Origin: Gracilibacillus kekensis
GTDB lineage: Bacteria; Bacillota; Bacilli; Bacillales; Amphibacillaceae
Length of the DNA stretch: 64,000 nt
Reading direction: 5' to 3'
Assembly: GCF_900143085.1 (NCBI RefSeq)
Contig: NZ_FRCZ01000001.1
Coordinates: 310,001-374,000, forward strand
The notes beneath the pieces were generated by a model. That model made no database searches, was not told the DNA's origin, and saw only the letters and a list, made by a program, of their open reading frames with translations. Shown in pieces: positions 28,023-37,112 of the stretch; the first letter of the stretch is position 1, and every line of letters begins with the position of its first letter. The position numbers and the translations under genes were made by a program.

Positions 28023-28577
28023 TTAAAATAGATCAAAAAAAGTCTCTTGTCCTAAGTGTTGCACAAATTTATCTGCTAATGCTTTTAAGTCCGTTGATTC
28101 TTCTAAATAAAGCCATTGATCATCTTTTTCCCCTGTATATGATTTTCGTTCAACTTGGAACAATCTTGCCTTTTTATCTACTAACGAAAAACATAACTGC
28201 GCTTCATATGTTTTGTATTTAGGGTCAGACAATGCTTCCACAATTAATGGATTTTCGTCAAATGGCACGGGATTTTCGTAGGTATATAGATATATACTCT
28301 TCTGTCTAATATCTAATTTATAATCTTTGATCGGACTGTTATTTTCCATGCTTTTCTTTATCGTAGTTACTTCTTCATCTGTGATTTTTCGTTTTGACTT
28401 TTTAGTTAAAAATACTCTGCCATTTGGATGTTCATATATTTCGTAACCCTCTGGGATACTATTTAAAGATGTATCTGGGTCGTCCTTTTTAAAATAATAA
28501 CTTGGATTCCCTTTTTTTGTTTTCCGCACATGCAAAAAATATTCATCACCACGAAAGTTCGTATATTGTACTGTCAT
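28023..28577 (-). CDS. Conserved hypothetical protein
   Basis: Soluble, Lys/Glu-rich protein of 184 residues that I do not recognise. The first half includes YFLHVRKTKKGNPSYYFKK and EIYEHPNGRVFLTKKSKRK, which looks like a small beta-rich domain; the second half is mixed alpha/beta (EAQLCFSLVDKKARLFQVER). There is no signal peptide, membrane segment or catalytic motif. It ends at a bidirectional terminator and has a plausible ATG. Codon use matches its neighbours. Confidence 0.65.
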   Translation of the reverse strand: MTVQYTNFRGDEYFLHVRKTKKGNPSYYFKKDDPDTSLNSIPEGYEIYEHPNGRVFLTKKSKRKITDEEVTTIKKSMENNSPIKDYKLDIRQKSIYLYTYENPVPFDENPLIVEALSDPKYKTYEAQLCFSLVDKKARLFQVERKSYTGEKDDQWLYLEESTDLKALADKFVQHLGQETFFDLF

Positions 28578-28820
28578 ATTTACACCACCTTTAGTTTCAT
28601 AACCGATTCTTGCTCACAAGTTTTTTGCTTTCATAAGTATAACAAAAAACTAGTTAAAGTGAAACTTTGAAAGGTATGAAATCTTGCTATTCCTCAAACA
28701 AAAGGTTAAATAATATAAGTAATTTTTATAATAATGCAAGTGTCCGTTTACATGTACTATATCTAAAACAATTATTGGGGCTACTAGCGACGGTTACGCA
28801 GCGAAAAATTTTCACTAATA

Positions 28821-28863
28821 TGTGATATGCATCACATATTTTCATTACCCGATCTGATATGCT
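28821..28863 (+). promoter_or_regulatory. Fnr box and -10 of the ric promoter
   Basis: TGTGATATGCATCACA (28821-28836) is a perfect palindrome with the Bacillus Fnr half-sites TGTGA-N6-TCACA. A -10 TATGCT at 28858-28863 would start transcription near 28870, placing the box centre at about -41.5, the classic activator position. A sharp -35 element is absent, as expected for an activated promoter. Confidence 0.7.
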
Positions 28864-28891
28864 TTAAATAATTATAAAGGAGGAATAAAAA

Positions 28892-29593
28892 ATGAGAGAA
28901 TTCCAATTAACGGATACGCCCGCAGATATCGTCAAAGTCTATCCTAAAGCAAGTGACTTTTTCAAGAAAGCCAAAGTCGATTTTTGTTGTGGTGGTGATC
29001 AACCACTTCAAACGATAATAGATAAAAAGAAAAAGCCGATAGATGGTCAACAATTAATTTCTTCGATTAATGAATCCTATCAAAAATGGAAAGAAGCAGG
29101 TAATAAAGAAGTGAATTGGGATGAAGTTTCTCCATCAGAAGTCGTGAACTATGTACTGGAAAACCACCATCACTATTTAACAGAGGAATTAACGCCATTA
29201 AGTCAATTCGTGACAAAAATATATCGTGTTCATGGAACACATCATCCACACCTGGAAGAATTATTTAAATATTTTCATCAATACAAAATGGAAATGGAAA
29301 GTCATATGATCGAAGAAGAACGTGATTTATTCCCACTATTTGAACAATATGAAAAAAATCCGACAGAACAATTAAAAAATCGAATCTTCAACTTAAATGA
29401 AACGATGATAAAGGATCATGAATATGTAGGTGAACTCATTCAAAAAATGAATGAATTAACCAATAATTATACATTACCTGAAGGTGCATGCAATTCGTAT
29501 CGCATCACTTATGAAAGATTATCAGAATTAGAACAAAACACATATCAGCATATTCATTTGGAGAATAACGTTTTATTTAAATCCGTTTCATAA
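28892..29593 (+). CDS. ric: Iron-sulfur cluster repair di-iron protein (Ric/ScdA/YtfE)
   Basis: Protein of 233 residues that repairs Fe-S clusters damaged by nitric oxide or oxidants. The N-terminal ScdA_N domain has the signature VDFCCGG (Cys32 and Cys33). The C-terminal hemerythrin-like domain supplies His/Glu ligands in ENHHHYL, VHGTHHPHLEEL, SHMIEEERDLFPL and IKDHEYVG. RBS AAAGGAGG precedes ATG 28892. The upstream Fnr box indicates induction when oxygen is low, when nitrosative stress is common. A HesB-like gene follows 149 nt later and may be functionally linked. Confidence 0.93.
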   Translation: MREFQLTDTPADIVKVYPKASDFFKKAKVDFCCGGDQPLQTIIDKKKKPIDGQQLISSINESYQKWKEAGNKEVNWDEVSPSEVVNYVLENHHHYLTEELTPLSQFVTKIYRVHGTHHPHLEELFKYFHQYKMEMESHMIEEERDLFPLFEQYEKNPTEQLKNRIFNLNETMIKDHEYVGELIQKMNELTNNYTLPEGACNSYRITYERLSELEQNTYQHIHLENNVLFKSVS

Positions 29594-29742
29594 TGAATGG
29601 AATGCTGACACACGTGAGGACTTTTTCTAGAGATTCTTACCTGTACTCCTATTAATTCAATGAATTACTCTATATGAAGTGTAATAGAACTAAATATTGG
29701 GAATAGCTTTAAGAGAGTTATCATCAAAAGGAGTGCATATAC

Positions 29743-30042
29743 ATGGAAATTAAAATTTCTGATAAAGCCCTAGAGTGGTTTAAAAATGAAGTAGAAGTCA
29801 ATAATGGGGATACAGTTAAATTTCAAGCGAAATACGGTGGATACAGTCCTATACATGAAGGGTTTTCATTAGCTTTCTCATTAAATGAGCCACTCAAAGA
29901 TACCATTACTTCTAAAGAGAAAGATGGCATTACATTTTTCATAGATGGAACAGATGCATGGTACTTTGAAGGATATAACTTAATTGTTAACTACGATGAA
30001 AAAATTGATGAAGTTGCTTACGATTATGAAGAAAGCAACTAA
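29743..30042 (+). CDS. HesB/YneR-like small protein
   Basis: Protein of 99 residues matching the Bacillus YneR/HesB-like group: MEIKISDKALEWFKNEV at the start, YGGYSPIHEGFSLAFSL and a C-terminal acidic tail. It has the HesB/IscA-like fold but no Cys at all, so it cannot hold a Fe-S cluster in the IscA manner. Its role is unknown. RBS AAAGGAGTG precedes ATG 29743, and a terminator follows the stop directly. Confidence 0.8.
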   Translation: MEIKISDKALEWFKNEVEVNNGDTVKFQAKYGGYSPIHEGFSLAFSLNEPLKDTITSKEKDGITFFIDGTDAWYFEGYNLIVNYDEKIDEVAYDYEESN

Positions 30043-30073
30043 AAAAGTGGGGGAGGAATCCCTCACTTTTTTT
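30042..30073 (+). terminator. Terminator of the HesB-like gene
   Basis: AAAAAAGTG and CACTTTTTTT form a stem with an inner GGG/CCC, right after the stop codon. Confidence 0.85.
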
Positions 30074-30270
30074 ATTGTGTAATCTTCCGTAATTACCTTA
30101 ATTGAAAAGATCTGAGCGTCTCTATCCCTCGATAATTGAATTCTCATTTGATCAAGTTGCGAGACAGATTACATAATCTTTTTGATTTCATATGTTAAAA
30201 TAGGTATAAATTGAGAATAAAATGAGTAGTCCCTCATTTCATAGTATAATTATTCAGGAGGTATGCGAAT

Positions 30271-30735
30271 ATGAGTAAGCAGGAGTTCCGTAAAGCGATG
30301 AGCAAATTCGCTACTGGAATTACAGTGGTTACAACAGAGTTTGATAACGAGGTGCAAGGCATGACTGTCAATGCCTTTATGTCTGTTTCATTAGATCCTC
30401 AATTAATTACAATCTCACTTGACCATAAAACAAGTTTTTATCAAAATGCTGATAAAATCAAACGATTTGGTGTTAGTATTTTAAGAGAAGAACAAAAAGA
30501 AGTGTCGATGATTTTTGCCAAACAGGTGGATAAAAAATATGATGATTACAACACATTGGACGGCATACCGGTAATCAATGATAGTTTAACCACCTTAGCC
30601 TGTAGTGTTGTAAATACAGTTGAAGCGGGAGATCATATGCTGCTGATCGCAGAAGTAGATAAAATTAAACTTGCAGAAGGAAATCCAATTATTTATTACA
30701 ATAGTGGATACGAAAAAATATCTGAAGAACAATAG
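30271..30735 (+). CDS. Flavin reductase family protein
   Basis: FMN-binding protein of 154 residues of the flavin reductase (DIM6/NTAB, HpaC-like) family, which uses NAD(P)H to reduce flavin for a partner oxygenase. Family motifs are visible: FATGITVVTT near the N-terminus, GMTVNAFMSVSLDPQLITISL (first 20 residues of the binding core) and AGDHMLLIAEVDKI. RBS CAGGAGG precedes ATG 30271. It is followed by a membrane protein gene after 17 nt, but no monooxygenase is adjacent. Confidence 0.88.
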   Translation: MSKQEFRKAMSKFATGITVVTTEFDNEVQGMTVNAFMSVSLDPQLITISLDHKTSFYQNADKIKRFGVSILREEQKEVSMIFAKQVDKKYDDYNTLDGIPVINDSLTTLACSVVNTVEAGDHMLLIAEVDKIKLAEGNPIIYYNSGYEKISEEQ

Positions 30736-30752
30736 TTTCATGGAGGAAGACA

Positions 30753-31232
30753 ATGGCGATTCTATCGATCCTGAGAAAAAGCGCAAGCTTACCTAAAAAA
30801 GAAGCCATGTTTTGGCTTAATAGAATTAGTATGCGTGATACTCTTGTTTACCTTTTTCTCTTATTTTTTATCAGTTTTTTACCAAATGTGATACTTATTA
30901 TATCGCAATTTGATCCAACTCAATCTCAAATTCCTTATAGCCAGTACTTGCTTCAGGTTATTGTGTTTTATCCTTTCTTTATGATGTTCTTGATCGTTTC
31001 TAGTATTTCTATCCTCACACTTGGCTCTTGGTTAATTAAGTGGTTATGTCAACGAAAGCTTGCTTACCAACAATTATGGAAGATGACCTCTTATGCGTTG
31101 TTATGGCCATTATTGATTTATCATCTGCTTTTTTTCACCAAGCTTCCGGTAACCTTTAGTTTTACGATAGGTTTAGTCTTACTATACATCATCTTATTTA
31201 AAATGATTATAAGTTATCCAAAAAAGAAATGA
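30753..31232 (+). CDS. Integral membrane protein of unknown function
   Basis: Protein of 159 residues with four or five predicted membrane segments, starting with a positively charged stretch (ILRKSASLPKKEA). I do not recognise a family with certainty; the layout resembles small Yip1-type or DUF1189-type proteins. RBS GGAGGAAG precedes ATG 30753. Its stop region overlaps the Nudix gene start by 4 nt, so they are probably co-translated with the flavin reductase operon. Confidence 0.7.
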   Translation: MAILSILRKSASLPKKEAMFWLNRISMRDTLVYLFLLFFISFLPNVILIISQFDPTQSQIPYSQYLLQVIVFYPFFMMFLIVSSISILTLGSWLIKWLCQRKLAYQQLWKMTSYALLWPLLIYHLLFFTKLPVTFSFTIGLVLLYIILFKMIISYPKKK

Positions 31233-31783
31233 GGGAACTTAAATTGAGAAGAAATGATTGGAAAATAAGCCAAAGCTCTATCACCCAGGTTGATCGATTT
31301 AAAATAACAATAGATGAGGTCTTACTCGCTAATAAAGAGACGCAAAATTTTTCTTATATAGAATTTACAGAAGGAGTTTGTATATTAGCAATTACCCCTG
31401 AGCAAAAAATTATCACATTAAAACAGTTTCGTCATCCCTTACAGTCAACGGAGATAGAATTTCCTGCAGGTATGATTGATGATAATGAAGAACCTATGGT
31501 TGCTGCCGAGCGCGAGTTACTTGAGGAGACAGGTTATCAATCCGAGCATTGGCAATCACTTGATTTCTTTTACCCCTCACCAGGATCAACGACAGAGAAA
31601 ATCCATTTGTTTTTAGCTGAAAATGCAAAAAAAATATCCAATCAACAATTGGATGAATTAGAGAACATTGAAGTAGAGGAAGTAGAAATTAAGGACTTCA
31701 GTCACTTAGTAGAAAAGGGAATTTTCAGGCATGGTGCAGGGTTAGCGTGTTGGGCTAGATATCTAAGTAATGCAAACAATTAA
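31229..31783 (+). CDS. nudF: Nudix hydrolase, ADP-ribose pyrophosphatase-like
   Basis: Protein of 184 residues with a perfect Nudix box (G-x5-E-x7-RE-x-L-EE-x-G-Y, residues 81-103), starting GMIDDNEEPM. The upstream RHPLQSTEIEFPAG matches ADP-ribose pyrophosphatases, which cleave ADP-ribose to AMP and ribose-5-phosphate. The ATG 31229 overlaps the preceding gene; a TTG at 31244, about 8 nt behind GAGGG, is an alternative start. ADP-ribose is the likely but unproven substrate. Confidence 0.87.
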   Translation: MRELKLRRNDWKISQSSITQVDRFKITIDEVLLANKETQNFSYIEFTEGVCILAITPEQKIITLKQFRHPLQSTEIEFPAGMIDDNEEPMVAAERELLEETGYQSEHWQSLDFFYPSPGSTTEKIHLFLAENAKKISNQQLDELENIEVEEVEIKDFSHLVEKGIFRHGAGLACWARYLSNANN

Positions 31784-31858
31784 AAAGGTTGGGAGATAAA
31801 TATTGTTCTGAACGCCCCGGCTTGCCCCCTTGCCTTTTATTTTTTCTTCTATTACACG

Positions 31859-31892
31859 AAAAATCCAAACGAATCAATTCGTTTGGATTTTT
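31859..31892. terminator. Bidirectional terminator with TCCAAACG stem
   Basis: AAATCCAAACGAAT pairs perfectly with ATTCGTTTGGATTT around a 2-nt centre, between convergent nudF and the LCP gene. The same stem core appears at 53.3 and 59.55 kb. Confidence 0.85.
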
Positions 31893-31942
31893 CTAGTGAA
31901 ATTTTTTATTTCTATTTCTTTTTACGTATAGCTCTGTAAAAG

Positions 31943-32860
31943 TTAATTTACAATCATTTCTCTAACTTTTGATACTTCTTCATTCGGTACAATATAATAA
32001 TAGATACCATCAATTGTCTTACCAGACCCCTGCATTTGGTAACTATTCATATTTTTTCTTGTATTCGAATAACCGCTTAATAGTGCTTTCATATTGTTAA
32101 AATCAAGACTCGTTGACATATTATTTCCCATAATATCTATCATCTCATCAATTTTTGTTACATTGGCTACGTTGGCACCTTGATCTATAATAGCTTGAAT
32201 TACTTTTCGTTGACGATCGGTTCGTCCAAAGTCACCGTTGGGATCTTGCTTACGCATCCGCACATATGCTAATGTTTTATCTCCGTCCATTTCTACAGGA
32301 CCTTTAGCAAACTGATATTTGCCATCATTCCATTCTATTTCGTTCTGGACAGTTATCTTTCCAACTTCATCCACTAATTCCTTTAAACCTTCCATGTTAA
32401 TTCTCACAAAATAATCAATCTCGATATCTAAGAAATTTTGCACCGTTTGAACAGACATATCAGCTCCACCAAATGCATATGCATGATTTATTTTATCTTC
32501 AAAACCTTTACCAACAATTAACGTACGTGTATCTCGTGGTATACTAACTAATTGCATTTCGTCATTTTTAGGTTTCAAAGTCATCACCATTAGTGCATCT
32601 GAACGTCCCGAATCATTACCACGCTGATCTACTCCTAAAAGTAGTATATTTAGTGGTTCTGCATCTTCTGTTTTTTTGCTAACTTTTTCTGTGTCTATTG
32701 ACTCTATTGGATCGTGCATTCTTGTATTAAAAGTCTCTTCCACATCGTTAATAATGGACCAGGCATAACCACCAATCGCTAATATGATAACAAGTAATAT
32801 GATAAGAGGTGTTAAAATCCACCATTTTTTTGACTTTTTAAGTTTTGATCTTGTTTCCAC
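31943..32860 (-). CDS. LytR-CpsA-Psr (LCP) family cell wall glycopolymer ligase
   Basis: Membrane-anchored extracellular enzyme of 305 residues that attaches teichoic acid or other glycopolymers to peptidoglycan. A short cytoplasmic Lys-rich start, one membrane helix (about residues 13-34) and the LCP domain follow. LLLGVDQRG, SDALMVMTL, VSIPRDTRTLI and VRMRKQDPNGDFGRTDRQRK contain the conserved Asp and Arg residues that bind pyrophosphate. Its closest Bacillus relatives are TagTUV. It is a single gene flanked by a terminator and repeats. Confidence 0.9.
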   Translation of the reverse strand: METRSKLKKSKKWWILTPLIILLVIILAIGGYAWSIINDVEETFNTRMHDPIESIDTEKVSKKTEDAEPLNILLLGVDQRGNDSGRSDALMVMTLKPKNDEMQLVSIPRDTRTLIVGKGFEDKINHAYAFGGADMSVQTVQNFLDIEIDYFVRINMEGLKELVDEVGKITVQNEIEWNDGKYQFAKGPVEMDGDKTLAYVRMRKQDPNGDFGRTDRQRKVIQAIIDQGANVANVTKIDEMIDIMGNNMSTSLDFNNMKALLSGYSNTRKNMNSYQMQGSGKTIDGIYYYIVPNEEVSKVREMIVN

Positions 32861-33132
32861 TTCTCAATCAACATCCTATCTTTATAATATACGATTTCAT
32901 CCATAGTGTATTAATACTGATAAAATCAGGGAAATTGTTAGCTTAGTTCCGATCATTTATCGCAATGATTCAATGAATCGCAATTTATATTATAGCACAA
33001 TATTACTATAAAAAGGAAACTATTATTTGAATATTTTAACAATACTTAACATCTAATAGATAATTACTTTTTGAAAATTTGATTAAAAAAAAGCACCAAA
33101 ATAACACCACTTGCAACCCTCTCCCAGAATAA

Positions 33133-33630
33133 GGATACTGTTCAACAAATATGTAGTAATTTTGACAGTGAATTTGTGCGTAACATCCGCTACGGCTTGT
33201 TCGCTCCCCTTTCCATGGGGTTTTCCCTTCAGCTAACTTTTCCAAGCAAAAACCGCATGGAAAAGTGGATCTTCAGGAAAAACGAGTCCCATAGGAGTTG
33301 TAGCGAACGCCTACGCTAGTTATAGTGCTACAATTGATGCAAGAGTTTAAATTATAACACTATCGCAAAATGTAGATGAAATACTATAGAAAGGTCAAAA
33401 TGATATCTGTGACAACAGTTGTAGTATCCATTTAGAGCGAAGGCGTCCGTTTTCACTCCTGCGGGATGTTTTTACCCTAAGATCCACTTTTTAAGTGAAC
33501 TTTGCTTAAAAAGTTAGCTTAGGGTAAAAACCCGCGGAAAGGAAAACGGGCAAGCCGAAGCGGTTGCTAAGCAGATATAAAATCTCATAATTACCACTTC
33601 TGCTATGTCGCAGTATATTCCTAATATGTA
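33133..33630. repeat. Composite palindromic repeat, copy 3 (family A, longest)
   Basis: From GGATACTG to CTATGTCGCAGTATATTCCT, this copy has both hairpin halves: left at about 33182-33321 in reverse orientation, right at about 33435-33580. A spacer of about 110 bp with GACAACAGTTGTAGTATCC separates them. It matches copy 4 at 59171-59550 along its whole length except for 120 bp (33202-33321) missing there. It fills most of the 845-bp gap between the LCP gene and the Gfo/Idh gene; 32861-33132 shows nothing clear. Confidence 0.87.
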
Positions 33631-33660
33631 GTATGCTATGTAGATTTGTTTAAGTTCCAA

Positions 33661-33700
33661 AAAAAGAAGTATTCCTGACTATTTGGAATACTTCTTTTTT
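33661..33700 (-). terminator. Terminator of the thuA-gfo operon
   Basis: AAAAAGAAGTATTCC pairs perfectly with GGAATACTTCTTTTT around a 10-nt loop, just after the last gene of the operon. Confidence 0.9.
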
Positions 33701-33705
33701 TGCTA

Positions 33706-34866
33706 TTAATCTAGTTCTATCCAGCGTTTTTCTTCGGCTGATTTTTCTACTGCTTCAAGGACTTTTTGATTACGAACACCATCAACGAAATTTGGGCTTG
33801 GTTGATAGTTACCGTGAATGCCACGAAGAAATTCATCTATTAAATGAATAAACGTATGTTCATATCCGATAATATGACCTGGTGGCCAATATGCACCAGC
33901 ATATGGATGAACTTCTTCGGTACAATTGATTAAACGAAATCCTTGCAATCCTTCCTCATCGCCTGAAAAATAGACTTCTAGATTATTCATATTTTCCATA
34001 TCCCAACGAATCGAACCTTTTTCACCATTAATCTCAAATTTATTTTTATTCCGATTTCCGCCTGCAAAACGTGTCGCTTCAAAGGTACCTAGTGCTCCAT
34101 TCTTAAATCTTGCAATAAAGGTAACGGCATCATCTACCGTTACTTCTCCCATATTACTAGAATCACCCTTTGCACTTAATCCACCAGTCATTTCCCCTAT
34201 TGGACGTTCTTTAATAAAGGTTTCCATTGTTGCTGTTAGTTCACTGAATTCCCCAACTAAAAAACGTGCCAAATCAAGACTATGTGCACCAATATCACCT
34301 AGCGCACCTGAGCCGGAAACTTCCTTTTTCAAGCGCCAAACAAGTGGGAAATTTGGATCCATGATAAAGTCTTGTAAATAGTTAGCTCTCCAATGATAGA
34401 TTCGACCTATACGACCATCTTCAATTAATTTTTTGGCATATTGAACAGCTGGTGCAAATCGATAGTTATGACAAATCATATGTTTTACACCATTTTTTTC
34501 AACGGCTGCTAACATTCTTTCTGCTTCATCCACTGTAAGTGCCAACGGCTTTTCCGTAATAATGTGTTTACCAGCTTCTGCAGCTGCAATCGCTATTTCC
34601 GCATGTGTGTGATTTGGTGTTACAATATCGATTACGTCAATATCATCACGCTCAATCACTTTCCGCCAATCTGTTTCATAGCTTTGCCAGCCCATCGTTT
34701 CTTGTGCTTCTTTTACAGCTTCTTCATTCCGTCCTGAAATTACCACCATCTCAGCCTCTAGAGGATTATCAAAGTAGAAGTTTAAATCGCGATAAGCATG
34801 ACTATGCGCTTTTCCCATAAACTGATACCCGATCATTCCAACTCTTACTTTTTGTTTTACGCCCAC
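33706..34866 (-). CDS. Gfo/Idh/MocA-family oxidoreductase (operon-distal)
   Basis: NAD(P)-dependent sugar or inositol dehydrogenase-like protein of 386 residues. The Rossmann motif VGMIGYQFMGKAHSHAY is at the N-terminus, the family EKPLA motif near residue 100, and the C-terminal beta-sheet domain holds GDIGAHSLDLARFL. The GTG start at 34866 overlaps the isomerase gene by 10 nt. It is last in a four-gene unit with a second Gfo/Idh protein, a TIM-barrel isomerase and ThuA, as in pathways for oxidised disaccharides or inositol-like sugars. The substrate is unknown. Confidence 0.88.
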   Translation of the reverse strand: MGVKQKVRVGMIGYQFMGKAHSHAYRDLNFYFDNPLEAEMVVISGRNEEAVKEAQETMGWQSYETDWRKVIERDDIDVIDIVTPNHTHAEIAIAAAEAGKHIITEKPLALTVDEAERMLAAVEKNGVKHMICHNYRFAPAVQYAKKLIEDGRIGRIYHWRANYLQDFIMDPNFPLVWRLKKEVSGSGALGDIGAHSLDLARFLVGEFSELTATMETFIKERPIGEMTGGLSAKGDSSNMGEVTVDDAVTFIARFKNGALGTFEATRFAGGNRNKNKFEINGEKGSIRWDMENMNNLEVYFSGDEEGLQGFRLINCTEEVHPYAGAYWPPGHIIGYEHTFIHLIDEFLRGIHGNYQPSPNFVDGVRNQKVLEAVEKSAEEKRWIELD

Positions 34867-35825
34867 CAGATTTCACCCACTTTTTGTTTAATTAATACAT
34901 TTTTAAGAAGGCCAACTGCTTTTTCTAGTCCTTCCTCAACAGACATTAAACTATCCTCGTGTTCAATACTGACTGTTCCTTGATATCCAATTAGTTGCAA
35001 TGCACTGATGATCCGTCGCCACTCTTCCTCGCCGTGACCATAGCCAATCGTACGGAAAATCCAGGAACGATGTAATTCATCTTGATATGGTTTAGTATCC
35101 AGCACACCATTAGCAGCTGTATTTTGTGGATCAATTGCAGTATCTTTGGCATGGAAGTGAAAGAGTGCATTATGCTCCCCTAACTCTTTGATGCTTACTA
35201 CCGGGTCCATTTGTTGCCAATACAAATGGCTAGGATCAAAATTAACGCCAATCTGTTTCCCGCATGCTTCACGCAATTTTAATGCTGTTTCATTATTATA
35301 AACAACAAAACCCGGATGGGGTTCAATGGCAACACGAACACCATGTTGTTCTAAAAAAGCATTTTGTTGTTGCCAATAAGGAATAACTTTTTCCTTCCAT
35401 TGCCATTCTAATACTTCTGGATGATCATCAGGCCATGCTGCTGTTACCCATACAGGGTTTCGAGAGTAATCGGATTCACCAGGACAGCCAGAAAAAGTAA
35501 CAACTGTATCTACTCCTATTTTCTCCGCGAGTAAAACCGTCTGTTCAAATTGTTCGTGGTGTTCTTTTGCGATTTCCTGATTTGGATGCAACGGGTTACC
35601 ATGGCAACTAAGCGCACTTATTTCAATGTTTCTTTTAGTAAACGCCTCTTGAAACTTTTGTAACTTTGAGTCATCTGCCAACAATTCTGCCGGGTTACAA
35701 TGTGTATTTCCTGGATATCCTCCAGTTCCTATTTCAACTGCATCCAGTCCCGCTTCCTGTACATTATCCAACGCTTCCTCCAATGACTTATCACCAAACA
35801 ACACAGCAAAAACACCTAATTTCAT
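34857..35825 (-). CDS. Sugar phosphate isomerase/epimerase-type TIM-barrel protein
   Basis: Protein of 322 residues of the AP_endonuc_2/xylose isomerase-like TIM-barrel superfamily (IolE/IolI-like). Visible features are GLDAVEIGTGGYPGNTHC, the metal-ligand segments VRVAIEPHPGF (Glu), GVNFDPSHLYW (Asp and His), ALFHFHAKDT and a final SIEHED. These supply the divalent metal site. RBS GAGGTGA precedes ATG 35825. It sits between two Gfo/Idh genes, so it probably epimerises or dehydrates a keto-sugar they make. Confidence 0.87.
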   Translation of the reverse strand: MKLGVFAVLFGDKSLEEALDNVQEAGLDAVEIGTGGYPGNTHCNPAELLADDSKLQKFQEAFTKRNIEISALSCHGNPLHPNQEIAKEHHEQFEQTVLLAEKIGVDTVVTFSGCPGESDYSRNPVWVTAAWPDDHPEVLEWQWKEKVIPYWQQQNAFLEQHGVRVAIEPHPGFVVYNNETALKLREACGKQIGVNFDPSHLYWQQMDPVVSIKELGEHNALFHFHAKDTAIDPQNTAANGVLDTKPYQDELHRSWIFRTIGYGHGEEEWRRIISALQLIGYQGTVSIEHEDSLMSVEEGLEKAVGLLKNVLIKQKVGEIWWA

Positions 35826-35890
35826 GACGAATCACCTCATCCTTTTATAATAATTTTATCAGGGCTTCATCAAAAATCGACGAACAGAAA

Positions 35891-35950
35891 AATCCTGATA
35901 AGCTATGCTAACAATCCGGTGAAGGAACAAACTCCTCCAGATTGAAGTCA
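35891..35950 (-). repeat. Hairpin repeat, family B, copy 3
   Basis: On the minus strand GACTTCAATCTGGAGGAGTT leads into a hairpin and is followed by GGATTGTTAGCATAGCTTAT, matching copies 1 and 2. It starts just after the stop codon of the Gfo/Idh gene ending at 35954. Confidence 0.6.
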
Positions 35951-35953
35951 TAA

Positions 35954-37045
35954 TCAGTTCTTAATAGATTCTATACGTAAAGTTTCTGGTTGGGTACAAC
36001 TACTTGAAAGTACCTGATGTTTCCCCTCATTCGATGCCTCATGAATACCATGCATAATATCTAATACATGATAACCTAGACTGCCATCTACTCGAGATCT
36101 GCTGTTGGATAGGATCGCTTTCACCATTTCAGCTACACCTAATCCTCTACTATTCGTAGCATATCCTTCGGCCAACTCTACCTCACGCCATTCCTTATCA
36201 TCATGTCTTTTGACAAAGACCGGACCACCGAATGTATTGGGATCTGGTACAGACAAGGTTCCTTCCGTTCCATAGATTTCAATATTTGGCAGCTGATGAT
36301 GCCATGTGTCAAAGCTCATGACCATTGAAGCGACTGCACCATTCTCGAAATCAAGTACACTATTAATCTGTGTTGGTACTTCCACTTTTATTTTCTCTCC
36401 ATACTTCTCTTTGCTTGTAATCGTTCGTTCTTTGTATGTTAATTGAGCAGAGCCTGTTACCCGTGCTACAGGTCCTATCAATGCAATTAATGCTGTTATA
36501 TAATAGGGCCCCATATCAAACATTGGGCCACCACCTGTTTGGTAATAAAATGCTGGATCTGGATGCCAACGCTCATGACCAGGAATCATCATGGCAGCAG
36601 TAGCTGATATCGGCTTACCAATTGTTCCATCATCAATCAACTTTTTACATGTTTGGATCCCTGCACCAAGGAAAGTATCTGGTGCATTACCAATGTACAG
36701 CCCTTTTTCCTTTGCAACATCGATCATTCTTTTGCCGTCTTCTTTTGTTACTGCTAACGGCTTTTCTCCATACACGTGCTTACCATTTTCCAGTGCTTTA
36801 ATAGCAATTTGCGCATGAACCGCTGGTATAGTCAAATTTATTACTAAATCAATTTCAGGATCTTTTAATAATTCATCTGTTGTATAAGCTTTTTCAATAT
36901 CAAATTCCTTCGCACGCTCAATTGCTCGATCTAAAACTAAATCGGCTACTGCATTAATTTCAAAATTTTCGAATTGTGGAGCATTCTCTAAATAAATTTT
37001 GCTAATATTCCCACAACCAATAATACCTACCTTTAAGACAGTCAT
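35954..37045 (-). CDS. Gfo/Idh/MocA-family oxidoreductase (operon-proximal)
   Basis: NAD(P)-dependent dehydrogenase-like protein of 363 residues. The Rossmann motif VGIIGCGNISKIYL is at residues 6-19, GEKPLAVTKEDG near 94, and the C-terminal domain has GGGPMFDMGPYYI, a typical substrate-site segment. RBS CTAGGAGG precedes ATG 37045. It follows thuA by 61 nt, a gap that contains a cre-like box. It is only distantly similar to the other Gfo/Idh protein of this operon, so the two likely act on different carbons or steps. Confidence 0.88.
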   Translation of the reverse strand: MTVLKVGIIGCGNISKIYLENAPQFENFEINAVADLVLDRAIERAKEFDIEKAYTTDELLKDPEIDLVINLTIPAVHAQIAIKALENGKHVYGEKPLAVTKEDGKRMIDVAKEKGLYIGNAPDTFLGAGIQTCKKLIDDGTIGKPISATAAMMIPGHERWHPDPAFYYQTGGGPMFDMGPYYITALIALIGPVARVTGSAQLTYKERTITSKEKYGEKIKVEVPTQINSVLDFENGAVASMVMSFDTWHHQLPNIEIYGTEGTLSVPDPNTFGGPVFVKRHDDKEWREVELAEGYATNSRGLGVAEMVKAILSNSRSRVDGSLGYHVLDIMHGIHEASNEGKHQVLSSSCTQPETLRIESIKN

Positions 37046-37098
37046 CGAATTCCTCCTAGTTTCACGATACTACGTTTTCTTTAATTTTGATGTATTAA

Positions 37099-37112
37099 TG
37101 TAAGCGTTATCT
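37099..37112. promoter_or_regulatory. cre-like box between thuA and the Gfo/Idh gene
   Basis: TGTAAGCGTTATCT matches the cre consensus TGWNANCGNTNWCA except for the last base. It overlaps the thuA stop codon, so CcpA bound there could act as a roadblock or repress an internal promoter. Confidence 0.5.

Noticed and set aside
28765-28815. Possible family A remnant (ACTAGCGACGGTTACGCAGC)
   Set aside because: Only a few short words resemble the repeat; too weak to annotate.
33036-33245. 69-residue frame within repeat copy 3
   Set aside because: It is composed of family A repeat sequence, and similar frames in other copies do not stay open.
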